From contig CAINUX010000034.1 in assembly GCA_903853895.1 (NCBI GenBank), positions 1 to 64,000 on the forward strand: a DNA stretch of 64,000 bases. The letters are read 5' to 3'. A program made the translations under genes and the position numbers. Of the stretch, positions 26,719 through 34,974 are shown one piece after another (within the stretch, counting starts at the first letter, position 1; the number at the start of each line of letters is the position of its first letter). This DNA comes from an uncultured beta proteobacterium (lineage in GTDB: Bacteria; Pseudomonadota; Gammaproteobacteria; Burkholderiales; Burkholderiaceae_C). The notes beneath the pieces are model-generated. The model made no database searches. It had not been told where the DNA came from and was given only the letters and a program-made list of their open reading frames with translations.

Positions 26719-27395
26719 AACTCTACATCGGTAACAAGAATTACTCCTCCTGGTCCATGCGGCCCTGGGTGCTGCTCACGCAAGCCGGCATCCCCTTTGA
26801 GGAAGTCATGGTGCGCTTCGACTCTTTCGACGCAGATTCCACTTTCAAGAAAACCCTGCAGGATGCAACCCCCACCGGCAAGGTACCGCTGCTGGTGGAC
26901 GGTGGCCTGGCCGTCTGGGACACGCTGGCCATTGCCGAATATGTGGCCGAACAGTACCCCGACAAACACCTGTGGCCGGCCGACAAGGCGGCGCGCGCCC
27001 GGGCTCGCAGCATTTGCGCCGAAATGCACAGTGGCTTTACCGCCCTGCGCGGCAACTGCCCCATGAACATCGAGGCCAGTCTGGCGGACACTGGCGCCCT
27101 GATCTGGCGCGACAAGCCCGCTGTACGCGCCGACGTGCAGCGCCTGGTGGACATGTGGAGCGCGCTGTTGCAAGAGCACGGCGGCCCGCTGCTGTTTGGC
27201 GCCTTCACAGTGGCCGACGCCTACTTTGCACCCGTGTGCATGCGACTCAAGACCTACGCTCTGCCCGTGCCGCACGCTATTGCTGCGTACGTGGAACGCG
27301 TCAGAATGCTGCCGGGTGTGCAAGCCTGGACCCAGCAAGCGCTGGCCGAAAAGGACTTCCTCGACTTTGAAGAGCCGTATCGCCTCAAACCCTGA
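26712..27395 (+). CDS. Glutathione S-transferase family protein
   Basis: This is a 227-aa cytosolic GST. The N-terminal thioredoxin-like domain begins MLKLYIGNKNYSSWSMRPW, where the Ser residues of SSWS occupy the catalytic position, followed by the cis-Pro GKVPLLVDGGLAVWDT. An all-helical C-terminal domain follows. AAGGTG precedes the ATG. The substrate is unknown. Confidence 0.9.
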   Translation: MLKLYIGNKNYSSWSMRPWVLLTQAGIPFEEVMVRFDSFDADSTFKKTLQDATPTGKVPLLVDGGLAVWDTLAIAEYVAEQYPDKHLWPADKAARARARSICAEMHSGFTALRGNCPMNIEASLADTGALIWRDKPAVRADVQRLVDMWSALLQEHGGPLLFGAFTVADAYFAPVCMRLKTYALPVPHAIAAYVERVRMLPGVQAWTQQALAEKDFLDFEEPYRLKP

Positions 27396-27416
27396 CCCTT
27401 TTCAACCCTGAAACCG

Positions 27417-28709
27417 ATGGAAACCTACCTGGTCGGCGGTGCGGTGCGCGATGCCCTGATGGGTTTGCCGGTGCAGGACCGCGACTGGGTGGTGGTGGGC
27501 GCCACGCCGCAGCAACTGATGGACCAGGGCTACCTGCCAGTGGGGCGGGACTTTCCGGTGTTTTTGCACCCGGTGTCCAAAGAGGAATATGCGCTGGCCC
27601 GCACCGAGCGCAACACGGCGCCGGGCTATCGGGGCTTCTCCGTCCACGCGGCACCCGATGTCACCCTGGAAGAGGATCTTGCCAGGCGCGACCTTACTAT
27701 CAATTCAATAGCTATACATGTAGATTCCACGAGGGCTATTGGCCAATTTTCTTCTGAAGATCGCACAACAAACCCATTTTGGGTAGAAAATGCTGATCTG
27801 GTGGACCCCTATGGCGGCCGGCAGGACATTGGCGACAAGGTGCTGCGCCATGTCACCCCGGCCTTTCGCGAAGACCCGGTGCGCATCCTGCGCCTGGCCC
27901 GCTTTGCCGCGCGCTTCACCGACTTCCACGTCGCCCCCGAAACACTGGCCCTGATGTGCCAGATGGTGGAGGACGGCGACGTCGACCACCTGGTGGCTGA
28001 ACGCGTCTGGCAGGAAATTTCCCGCGGGCTGATGGAGGCACAGCCATCCCGCATGTTTGCCGTGCTGCGCGACTGCGGTGCCCTGGCGCACCTTCTGCCT
28101 GAGCTGGACCGCCTGTGGGGTGTGCAGCAAAGCGTGGAGCACCACCCCGAGGTCGACACCGGTGTGCACGTGATGCTGGTGCTGGACCTGGCGGCCCGGC
28201 TACAAGCGCCGCTGACTGTGCGATTTGCCTGCCTGACCCATGACCTGGGAAAGGGCACCACGCCCGCCGATGAGCTGCCCCGCCACATTGCGCACGAGGA
28301 ACGCAGCGTGCGACTGCTCAAAGGCGTGTGCGAGCGCCTGCGCATTCCGGTGGAATGCAAGGAACTGGCCGAGGTGGTGGCGCGCGAACACGGCAACATC
28401 CACCGCAGCGAGTCACTGAACGCGGCGGCCGTGGTGCGCCTGCTGGAGCGCTGCGATGCCTTTCGCAAACCGGCGCGCTTTGCCGACATTCTGCTGGCCT
28501 GCGAGTGCGATGCACGGGGTCGCCTGGGAATGCATGACACGCCCTACCCGCAAGCCGCCCGGCTGGCGGCTGCGCTGACCCACGCGCAGTCGGTTGCTAC
28601 TGATTTGGTAGCTGCAAGCGCCCAGTTGGCGGGGGCTAGTGGTCCAAAAATCGGTGAATGGATTCACAAAGCGCGGGTCCAGGCGGTGGCGTCTGGCCCG
28701 TGGCGTTAG
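27417..28709 (+). CDS. cca: Multifunctional CCA tRNA nucleotidyltransferase
   Basis: This enzyme adds or repairs the CCA end of tRNAs. The nucleotidyltransferase head has YLVGGAVRDALMG and DRDWVVVG with catalytic acids. The C-terminal HD phosphohydrolase domain has CLTHDLGKG near residue 270, which makes this the multifunctional bacterial type. Two in-frame segments look like inserted dispersed repeats: an AT-rich stretch near residues 95-125, between DLTINSIAI and ADLVDPYGG, and a second near residues 393-410. Both keep the frame. At 430 aa it is somewhat longer than E. coli Cca (412). Confidence 0.94.
   Translation: METYLVGGAVRDALMGLPVQDRDWVVVGATPQQLMDQGYLPVGRDFPVFLHPVSKEEYALARTERNTAPGYRGFSVHAAPDVTLEEDLARRDLTINSIAIHVDSTRAIGQFSSEDRTTNPFWVENADLVDPYGGRQDIGDKVLRHVTPAFREDPVRILRLARFAARFTDFHVAPETLALMCQMVEDGDVDHLVAERVWQEISRGLMEAQPSRMFAVLRDCGALAHLLPELDRLWGVQQSVEHHPEVDTGVHVMLVLDLAARLQAPLTVRFACLTHDLGKGTTPADELPRHIAHEERSVRLLKGVCERLRIPVECKELAEVVAREHGNIHRSESLNAAAVVRLLERCDAFRKPARFADILLACECDARGRLGMHDTPYPQAARLAAALTHAQSVATDLVAASAQLAGASGPKIGEWIHKARVQAVASGPWR
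27706..27741 (+). repeat. In-frame dispersed repeat in cca (copy 1, AT-rich)
   Basis: CAATAGC and GCTATTG form a stem around a 22-nt loop ending ...CACGAGG. The same tagc-N22-gcta layout with related sequence occurs at 28607-28640 and 57164-57197. Local GC is far below that of the gene, suggesting insertion of a short element that kept the frame. Confidence 0.6.
28607..28640 (+). repeat. In-frame dispersed repeat in cca (copy 2)
   Basis: The TTGCTACTGATTTGGTAGC segment, then 22 nt, then GCTAG, matches the general form of the Comamonadaceae repeat and shares TAGCT.CAAG.GC and GGGCTA with the copy at 57164. It is GC-richer than copy 1 and encodes the ATDLVAASAQLAGAS region. Confidence 0.5.
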
Positions 28710-28725
28710 CGCCCGCACAGCTTGC

Positions 28726-29583
28726 TTACTTGCGCGCCAGGTAAACGCCCCACACGGTCAGCGCCATCCCAATCAGTGCCAAACCGGTGAACGCCTCGTC
28801 AAACAGCAACCACGCAACGAGTGCCGTGCACGGAGGGACAAGGTAGAACAGACTGGCAATGTTGACAGCATCGCTGTGGCGAATCAACCAATTCAGCAAA
28901 CTGATCGCACCGATCGACAGCACCAGTACCAGCCAGCCCAGCGCAAAGACAAATTCGCCGGTCCACTCGACCCGAAAAGTCTCGGTGAACAGGGCGAGCA
29001 GAAAAGTCGCTACCGTAGTTGGCAGGAACTGTGCAATGGCACCGGTTCGCCAGTCAAAGGGTGGGCAGAACCGCTTTTGGTACAGCGTGCCCGCTGTGAT
29101 GCCCATCAGGGCGGCGATGGCGGGCCATAGCGCCTCTACGCCAAACCCCGCTCCAATCTTGCCAAAGACCACCAGCCCGACGCCGACCAGGCCCAGAAGC
29201 AAACCCAGCCACTGGCGTCGTAGAACCGTCTCATGCAGCAACCACCCTGCACCCACTGCAGTGAGCAGGGGCTGCACACCCACCACCAGACTGGTAACTC
29301 CGGCAGGCAAGCCCTTGGAAATGGCAATGAACACTCCGCCCAGGTACACCCCGTGCAACAGCAATCCAGCGACACCGATGTGGAACCAAGCTTTGGGAGT
29401 AGCTGGCCATGGTGCGCGCATGATCCATGCGACCAGGGTCATGCAAGCCATCGCGGCGATGTAGCGGATGAGCAGAAAGGTCATCGGCTCCGCGTGTGGC
29501 AAGCCCAGCCTGGCACCAATGAAGCCGGTGGACCACAGCAGGACGAAGACAAGGGGAAAGGCGCGAGAGAAGCGTGCGGTCAT
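28726..29583 (-). CDS. DMT-superfamily (EamA) transporter
   Basis: This is a 285-aa inner-membrane protein with about ten hydrophobic helices in two EamA repeats (FVLLWSTGFIGARLGLPHAEP at the start; LLFDEAFTGLALIGMALTVWG at the end). The family exports amino acids or other metabolites; the substrate cannot be inferred. It converges with cca and diverges from the radical SAM gene. Confidence 0.88.
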   Translation of the reverse strand: MTARFSRAFPLVFVLLWSTGFIGARLGLPHAEPMTFLLIRYIAAMACMTLVAWIMRAPWPATPKAWFHIGVAGLLLHGVYLGGVFIAISKGLPAGVTSLVVGVQPLLTAVGAGWLLHETVLRRQWLGLLLGLVGVGLVVFGKIGAGFGVEALWPAIAALMGITAGTLYQKRFCPPFDWRTGAIAQFLPTTVATFLLALFTETFRVEWTGEFVFALGWLVLVLSIGAISLLNWLIRHSDAVNIASLFYLVPPCTALVAWLLFDEAFTGLALIGMALTVWGVYLARK

Positions 29584-29695
29584 TGATGTCTGAAACTAGA
29601 AGTATGGAGGGGCCACCGCAGGATTCTGCATTGCTACGGTGCTGATTCAGGCCTACGGAAATAAAATACCCTACCCTTTCCTGAACAGGTATCCC

Positions 29696-30595
29696 GTGAG
29701 CCAAACAATCCCCATTCGATACATCAGCCCGGTCTTTCGGCCACCCAGTGAAGCGCAGTCACTGATCCTGCCCGTCACCAACGGCTGCTCATGGAACAAG
29801 TGCACGTACTGCGAGATGTACACCGAGCCGCAAAAGAAGTTCCAGGTTCGTGAAGAACAGGAAACACTGGACTCCATTCGTCTCTGCGGGGAACAGTTTC
29901 CCCATCAGGTCCAAAGAGTCTTTCTGGGTGATGGCGATGCCATGGTGCTTTCGACCCGTCGACTCATGACACTGCTGGCAGCCATCAAGGAGCATTTGCC
30001 CGCTGTTCGCCGGATATCAACCTATTGTCTGCCGCGCAACGTGCGCAACAAATCTGTCGAAGAACTGAAGGCGTTGCGAGAAGCGGGTCTTTCGCTGGCC
30101 TACGTTGGCGCAGAGTCCGGCGATGACGAAGTCCTGCAGAAGGTCAACAAGGGTGAAACCTTTGAATCCACCCGGGACGCCCTGGACAAGTTGGGTGCTG
30201 CCGGCATCACGCGATCGGTCATGCTCCTCAACGGTTTGGGCGGGCGGGGTCTGTCGCAGCAGCACGCAGAGAACTCTGCGCGCCTTGCCAATCTGACCCA
30301 ACCCGAGTTCCTGGCAACCCTGGTCGTCAGTTTCCCGCAGGGTGAAGAGCGGTTCCGGCAAGGCTTTCCGACTTGGGAGCCACTCGATCAGCACGAAATG
30401 TTTCTGGAAATCGAGCTGCTGCTGAAAAACCTGGACCTCAAACGAACGGTCTTTCGCAGCGACCACGCGTCCAACTGGCTGGCACTCAAGGGCACACTGG
30501 GTGCAGAGAAGAGCCGATTGCTGGCAGAAGTACGAACAGCCATCGAACACCCCCAATCCGCAAAGCTGCGTAGCGACTGGGAACGGGCACTGTGA
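29696..30595 (+). CDS. Radical SAM protein (COG1032-like)
   Basis: The cluster-binding cysteines are in NGCSWNKCTYCEMY (C-x4-C-x2-C), a spacing seen in a subset of Elp3-like radical SAM proteins. VFLGDGDAM and YVGAESGDDEVL are further barrel motifs. I prefer GTG 29696 (299 aa), after AACAGG; a GTG at 29639 is open but adds a sequence without domain character. The substrate is unknown and nothing adjacent hints at one. Confidence 0.82.
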   Translation: MSQTIPIRYISPVFRPPSEAQSLILPVTNGCSWNKCTYCEMYTEPQKKFQVREEQETLDSIRLCGEQFPHQVQRVFLGDGDAMVLSTRRLMTLLAAIKEHLPAVRRISTYCLPRNVRNKSVEELKALREAGLSLAYVGAESGDDEVLQKVNKGETFESTRDALDKLGAAGITRSVMLLNGLGGRGLSQQHAENSARLANLTQPEFLATLVVSFPQGEERFRQGFPTWEPLDQHEMFLEIELLLKNLDLKRTVFRSDHASNWLALKGTLGAEKSRLLAEVRTAIEHPQSAKLRSDWERAL

Positions 30596-30720
30596 CGCTC
30601 TACCGCAATTACTCCGCCACAATTTTCCCCAGCAAGAACCGTTGAAGCGAAACCAGCGGTTGCAACGCAGACACCAACGGTGTGGCGGAAAAGTCCAAAG
30701 GGTATTCGGCAGTTCAGCGC

Positions 30721-31161
30721 CTACGCCGACAGATGTGTCCGGGTCCAGCGCACGATATCGGCCGCACCCATGGCACCCGCCTGTCGCGCCACTTCGCGCC
30801 CGCCCACAAACAGGGCCAGCGTGGGAATGCTGCGGATATTGAAGCGCGCACCCAGCGACTGCACCGCTTCGGTATCGACCTTGGCCACGCGAACGTGCGG
30901 CTCGAGTTGGGCCGTGGCCTGCTCCAGCCCCGGCGCCATCTGGCGGCACGGGCCGCACCAGGGCGCCCAGAAGTCCACCAGCACCGGGATCTGGTTGCGC
31001 GCGATGTGCTTGTCAAACGCGGCTTCGTCCAGCGCCGTGGTGTGGGCCGTGAACAGCGGTTTGTGGCAGCTGCCACAGTCGGGAGAATTGACCTGGTCAA
31101 CGGTCTTGACGCGGTTGGTGGTGTGGCAGTGCGGGCAAACGATGTGCAGTGATTCAGTCAT
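30721..31161 (-). CDS. trxC: Thioredoxin 2 (zinc-binding)
   Basis: TrxC is a cytosolic disulfide reductase with an extra N-terminal zinc finger. Two CxxC pairs (CPHC near residue 9, CGSC near 29) bind Zn. The redox site is WAPWCGPCRQM near residue 68, and SIPTLALF carries the cis-Pro. The 146-aa length is typical. It is divergent from the small membrane protein gene next to the ZnuD-like receptor. Confidence 0.95.
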   Translation of the reverse strand: MTESLHIVCPHCHTTNRVKTVDQVNSPDCGSCHKPLFTAHTTALDEAAFDKHIARNQIPVLVDFWAPWCGPCRQMAPGLEQATAQLEPHVRVAKVDTEAVQSLGARFNIRSIPTLALFVGGREVARQAGAMGAADIVRWTRTHLSA

Positions 31162-31242
31162 ATTCAGTCTTTAAGTGGCCTCTGTGTCAGAACACCTTGG
31201 GGCGAAGGCGCGCGGATTCAAGGGTGTGGCACACTCCTGCCC

Positions 31243-31647
31243 GTGCACCGTACCCGCCCTACCGTCGATTTGCAGCGTTCCCCCGGTACACGGGTGGCAT
31301 GGGCCAGCCTGCTGGTTCTGGCGCTGCTGTGGACGCAAAGCATGGGCTTGTGGCACCGCCTGGTGCACAGCAACACGGCCCACCCTGCCCAGCAGTGGAT
31401 CGTGCAGGCCAGTGCAGGAGACGCGGGCCAGGTGCCAAGCGTTTCAGGAAAGCCTTTCTCCAACCACCTTGCCGACACCGACTGCCAGCTCTTTGACCAA
31501 CTGAGCCACGCCGACGGGGTGGCCGCCAAGGCCGCAGTGGCTCTGGCGCAGGCAATACTGCCACAGGTGCTACGGACCAGTCACGCTCTGGCTGTTGCCC
31601 GCTGGCACGCGCTTTTCCAGGCGCGTGGTCCCCCACACCCCCGCTGA
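31243..31647 (+). CDS. Small hypothetical protein upstream of the TonB receptor (DUF2946-like)
   Basis: This 134-aa protein starts at GTG. A hydrophobic helix at about residues 18-36 (VAWASLLVLALLWTQSMGLWHRLVH) is followed by a mature part with a Cys-Asp context (ADTDCQLFDQLSHAD). Similar small proteins with His and Cys residues often precede metal-related TonB receptors, so a role in metal handling is possible. Specific function not recognised. Confidence 0.55.
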   Translation: MHRTRPTVDLQRSPGTRVAWASLLVLALLWTQSMGLWHRLVHSNTAHPAQQWIVQASAGDAGQVPSVSGKPFSNHLADTDCQLFDQLSHADGVAAKAAVALAQAILPQVLRTSHALAVARWHALFQARGPPHPR

Positions 31648-31726
31648 ATCCCCTGCCCTCAAATCTTCCCGCCGCCTGTATGGCCCGCGGGAGTGTTTTG
31701 CTTTTTCCTGATTCAACGGATTTCTC

Positions 31727-33865
31727 ATGACAACTACTTTTCACACAGCCACCGCGCGTGCGCGCCTCTTTCCATACCACCCGCTGGCCCTGGCCATCGC
31801 CGCCCTCGCAACACTGGGCGGCACATGCGCAAACGCGCAATCAGCACCCCGCACGGACGCCGCTCTGCCACCCGTCACAGTCACCGGCAATCCGCTGGGA
31901 ACTACTGATTTGATAGCGCCAACAGACAGTTACTCGGGGGCTGCCCTGCTATTGCGCTCCAAGAGCACACTGGGCGAAACGCTGGACGGAACGCCCGGTG
32001 TCAGCAGCAGCTACTTTGGTCCCAATGCCAGTCGCCCCATCATCCGCGGGCTGGACGGCGACCGTGTGCGCATCCTGCAAAACAGCGGCGCCAGCCTGGA
32101 TGCCTCGGGCTTGAGCAACGACCACGCCGTGCCCTCGGACCCGATTTCCATGGAGCGCATCGAAGTGCTGCGCGGCCCCGGTGCCCTGATGTACGGCGGT
32201 AGCGCTGTAGGCGGTGTAGTCAACGTGATTGACAACCGCATTCCCCAGGAGCGCCTGTTTGACGCCGCCGGTGGTGTGAGCGGAAAACTCCATCTGGGCG
32301 CGGCCACTGGCAACGCCGAGCGCTCGGGAGCTGCCTTGCTCGAAGCCGGGACCGACCGCTTTGCCCTGCACGCCGATGTGTTCAACCGCCAATCCGGCGA
32401 TGTGGCCGCGCCCATTGCGCTGCCTTGCAGCAAGCCAGGCTCGGCAGAGGTGGCCAACGCCATGTGCAACTCCAGCGCGCGCAGTAGTGGCGGCGCGGTG
32501 GGCGGTGCGCTGTTTTCTGACAAGAACCGACTGGGTCTGTCCGCCAGCACCTACCGCTCGAACTATGGCACTGTGGCCGAAGATGCAGTGACCATTGACA
32601 TGAAGTCAGACCGCGTGGCGCTGGAGTGGGACATGGATGACCTGGGTGGCTGGGTCCAAAGCCTCAAAGTGCGCGCCAGCCAGAGCAACTACCAGCACAC
32701 CGAATACGAAGATGGCGAGGCCGGCACCGTCTTCAAGAACAAGGGCCATGATTTGCGGCTGGTAGCCCGCCACGCCAGACTTGGCCCCTGGGCTGGTGTG
32801 CTGGGCGTGCAAAGTGAAACCGCACAATTTTCCGCCGACGGCACAGAAGCCTTTGCGCCCTATAGCCGCACCGTGCAGAACGCGCTGTTTGCCTTTGAAG
32901 AAATGCCTCTGTCATGGGGACGTGTGAGCCTGGGTGCGCGCGTCGAGTCTGTGCAGATCGACTCCAGTGGCAACCCGCTGGTGTCACGGTTTGTACCGGC
33001 GAGCCGCAGCTTCAATCCGCAAAGCTACGCCGCAGGCATGCTCTGGAATGCTGCGCCTAGCTGGCAGGTCACCAGCAACCTGGCCTACAGCGAGCGAGCG
33101 CCCAAAGACTACGAGCTGTTTGCCGATGGTCCCCACATCGCCACCCACGCGTATGAAGTGGGCAACCTGGGTGCCAAGCTGGAGAAATCCACCAATCTGG
33201 ATCTTGGCGTGAAGTGGAAGCAGGGTGCCAATACCTTTGGCCTCAGTGCGTTTGTGAATCAGTTCAACAACTACCTGTCGCAGCAAGCCACCGGCGTGCT
33301 GCGCGACGCTGAAGGCAATGGCGCGGGCGGCGTTGGTGTAACCGATGACGGCACGGGCAACTCCGTCGAGTCCAGCGGGGCTGCGGGGGTCTTGCCAGAG
33401 TACATCTACGCCCAGGTGCCGGCGCGCTTCACCGGGCTGGAGGCCAGCGGCAAATTGCGCCTGCTGGACGCTGGCCCTACTCTGGACCTGGAGTTGCGTG
33501 GCGACTGGGTGCGCGCGATCAACTCCAACACAGGAGAGGCGCTGCCGCGGATCGCACCGGCGCGCGTGGGCGCTTCTTTGGTGTGGGCGCAGGGCCTGTG
33601 GAGCGCACGACTGGATGCAAACCACAGCCGCGCCCAGACCGAGGGGCCGGCCGGACAATTGGCCAGCCAGGCCTACACGCTGGTGAATGCCGCGCTAAGC
33701 TACCGCAAACCCATGGGCGCCAGCACGGCGTTGTGGTTTGCGCGCCTGGACAACGCGGGCGATGTGTTGGCCTACTCCCCCACGTCCATCCTCAGCCAGA
33801 GCGCGCCGGGCAAGGCACCACTGCCAGGTCGTAGCCTGAAGCTGGGGCTACAGTTGGTTTTCTGA
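31727..33865 (+). CDS. TonB-dependent receptor, ZnuD-like
   Basis: This is a 712-aa outer-membrane importer. A signal peptide runs to about residue 37 (CANA-QS). The plug has PPVTVTGNPLG and RPIIRGLDGDRVRILQN. The barrel carries the Cys-bounded loop PCSKPGSAEVANAMC and the His-containing FADGPHIATHAYEVG typical of ZnuD zinc receptors. It ends in LGLQLVF with the terminal aromatic. Zinc is the most likely substrate, but copper or haem uptake cannot be excluded. No Zur box was recognised upstream. A diverged copy of its last 20 codons lies 1 kb downstream. Confidence 0.88.
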   Translation: MTTTFHTATARARLFPYHPLALAIAALATLGGTCANAQSAPRTDAALPPVTVTGNPLGTTDLIAPTDSYSGAALLLRSKSTLGETLDGTPGVSSSYFGPNASRPIIRGLDGDRVRILQNSGASLDASGLSNDHAVPSDPISMERIEVLRGPGALMYGGSAVGGVVNVIDNRIPQERLFDAAGGVSGKLHLGAATGNAERSGAALLEAGTDRFALHADVFNRQSGDVAAPIALPCSKPGSAEVANAMCNSSARSSGGAVGGALFSDKNRLGLSASTYRSNYGTVAEDAVTIDMKSDRVALEWDMDDLGGWVQSLKVRASQSNYQHTEYEDGEAGTVFKNKGHDLRLVARHARLGPWAGVLGVQSETAQFSADGTEAFAPYSRTVQNALFAFEEMPLSWGRVSLGARVESVQIDSSGNPLVSRFVPASRSFNPQSYAAGMLWNAAPSWQVTSNLAYSERAPKDYELFADGPHIATHAYEVGNLGAKLEKSTNLDLGVKWKQGANTFGLSAFVNQFNNYLSQQATGVLRDAEGNGAGGVGVTDDGTGNSVESSGAAGVLPEYIYAQVPARFTGLEASGKLRLLDAGPTLDLELRGDWVRAINSNTGEALPRIAPARVGASLVWAQGLWSARLDANHSRAQTEGPAGQLASQAYTLVNAALSYRKPMGASTALWFARLDNAGDVLAYSPTSILSQSAPGKAPLPGRSLKLGLQLVF

Positions 33866-33882
33866 ATCTAGCGAGGCCGCGC

Positions 33883-33896
33883 TTGATCGCGATCAA
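33883..33896 (+). promoter_or_regulatory. Perfect FNR/Anr box
   Basis: TTGAT-CGCG-ATCAA matches the FNR/Anr consensus exactly. A -10-like TATTAA at 33922-33927 lies about 33 bp past its centre, and the secreted-protein gene starts at 33955, so oxygen-responsive control of that gene is likely. Confidence 0.65.
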
Positions 33897-33954
33897 AGAA
33901 AAGCGCGCCTTTCTTGTCCACTATTAATGGGTGATCCACTGCGGAGAGACCATT

Positions 33955-34332
33955 GTGAAATCAACCCGTTTCCTGCTGTGCACCGGCGTTGCGCTGTGCC
34001 TGCTCACTTACTCGGGGATGCTGGTAGCGCAGCCCTTGGTGCGTGATGGCGCACTCACAGACGAGGCGGGCATGAGCCTCTACATCTGGGACAACGACGT
34101 GGCGAATTCTGGCAAAAGCCTGTGCCCCGGAGGGTGCAGCCTCAATTGGCCACCCTATGCCGCCAAAGAAGACGTCAAGCCGACAGGTGAATACGCTGTC
34201 ATCGTTCGCGAAGACGGCAGGAAGCAGTGGACCTACAAGGGAAAGCCGCTGTACCGGTGGTTTGGAGACAAAAAACCGGGCGACCGCGAGGGTGACGGCT
34301 TCCGTCAATTGTGGCATCTGGCTACACCCTGA
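33955..34332 (+). CDS. Secreted COG4315-type repeat protein
   Basis: The GTG start has GGAGAG at proper distance and gives 125 aa with a signal peptide (cleavage near VAQ-PL). The mature part has two copies of the family motif: LTDEAGMSLYIWDNDVANSG with CPGGCSLNWPPY, then REDGRKQWTYKGKPLYRWFGDKKPGD. Related proteins are small periplasmic or secreted proteins of unknown role. The perfect FNR box upstream suggests expression at low oxygen. Confidence 0.8.
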   Translation: MKSTRFLLCTGVALCLLTYSGMLVAQPLVRDGALTDEAGMSLYIWDNDVANSGKSLCPGGCSLNWPPYAAKEDVKPTGEYAVIVREDGRKQWTYKGKPLYRWFGDKKPGDREGDGFRQLWHLATP

Positions 34333-34350
34333 CGCCACCGGCCGCTGGCT

Positions 34351-34838
34351 GCTACAAACGATGCGTGCGGTCGCCGCAGACAAAGCCCATGGCCTCCCAA
34401 TAGGCGCCCTTGGTCAGCCCGATGACCTCGAAAAAATCACCCATCTCGTGCTCCAGGATGAGCTTTTGCGCCGCCACGCGGTCCGCAATGGAGGCGGCTT
34501 GCATGGCGTCCACCAGGCCGCAATTCATCAGAAAATGGGCCTGGCTGGTGTAACCTAAAACCTCCAGCCCCGCATCCTGCGCGGCCACCGCAATGCCAGT
34601 GAAATTCACGTGGACCGTGATGTCCTTGCTGCCCACCAGTACCAGCGGGTCACCATCGGCCTGGTGGGCGTGGTGGCACATCACCGTGCCCATGTGGCGT
34701 TGCGCGTGGTAGTACTCGCTCTCCGGGAAACCATAGTCCAGCAGAAACACGGCCCCAGCCTGCAAACGATCCGCCAGGGTGCGCACAAAGGCTTCGCCCT
34801 GCGGGTGGATTTCGGTCACCTAGTCGTGCGCGCCCGGC
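34351..34838. repeat. 488-bp direct repeat, left copy
   Basis: This aligns without gaps to 44778-45265, with about 25 mismatches by my count (roughly 95% identity). Both copies have the same orientation and lie 10.4 kb apart, bracketing the selD/arsS/msr region. Confidence 0.93.
34352..34838 (-). pseudogene. 3' fragment of a MidA/NDUFAF7-type methyltransferase gene
   Basis: It encodes only the last ~160 residues of the protein made in full by 44779-45951 (shared GRVFLLDYGFPESEYYHAQ-type block and the ending GDRTHRL). A TAG lies in frame near its 5' end where the intact gene has a Tyr codon, and there is no methyltransferase N-terminus. Upstream it breaks abruptly into a TonB-receptor tail remnant at a GC-rich microhomology. 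It is a non-functional duplicate. Confidence 0.88.
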
Positions 34839-34896
34839 GCCGGGCAAGGCACCGCTGCCGGGGCGCAGTGTCAAGCTGTGGGGGTACAACTGGTGT
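34836..34896 (+). pseudogene. Remnant of a TonB-receptor 3' end
   Basis: About 60 bp match the last 20 codons of the ZnuD-like gene (33805-33865) at roughly 80%: APGKAPLPGRSVKL is conserved, then small insertions shift the frame before the stop. It joins the methyltransferase fragment at a shared GCGCCCGGC. It marks an old rearrangement breakpoint. Confidence 0.65.
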
Positions 34897-34974
34897 TTTG
34901 ATAGCGGGCGCACGTTGGTACACGCGCAGGGACGGGCGAGATGCCATACTGGCAGCTGACATGCTCACCTCTCT

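Noticed and set aside
31902-31945. Sequence ACTACTGATTTGATAGC...GGGGGCTG resembling the in-frame dispersed repeat
   Set aside because: It encodes LGTTDLIAP...YSGAALLLR, the normal start of the plug domain in this receptor family, so the likeness is coincidental.
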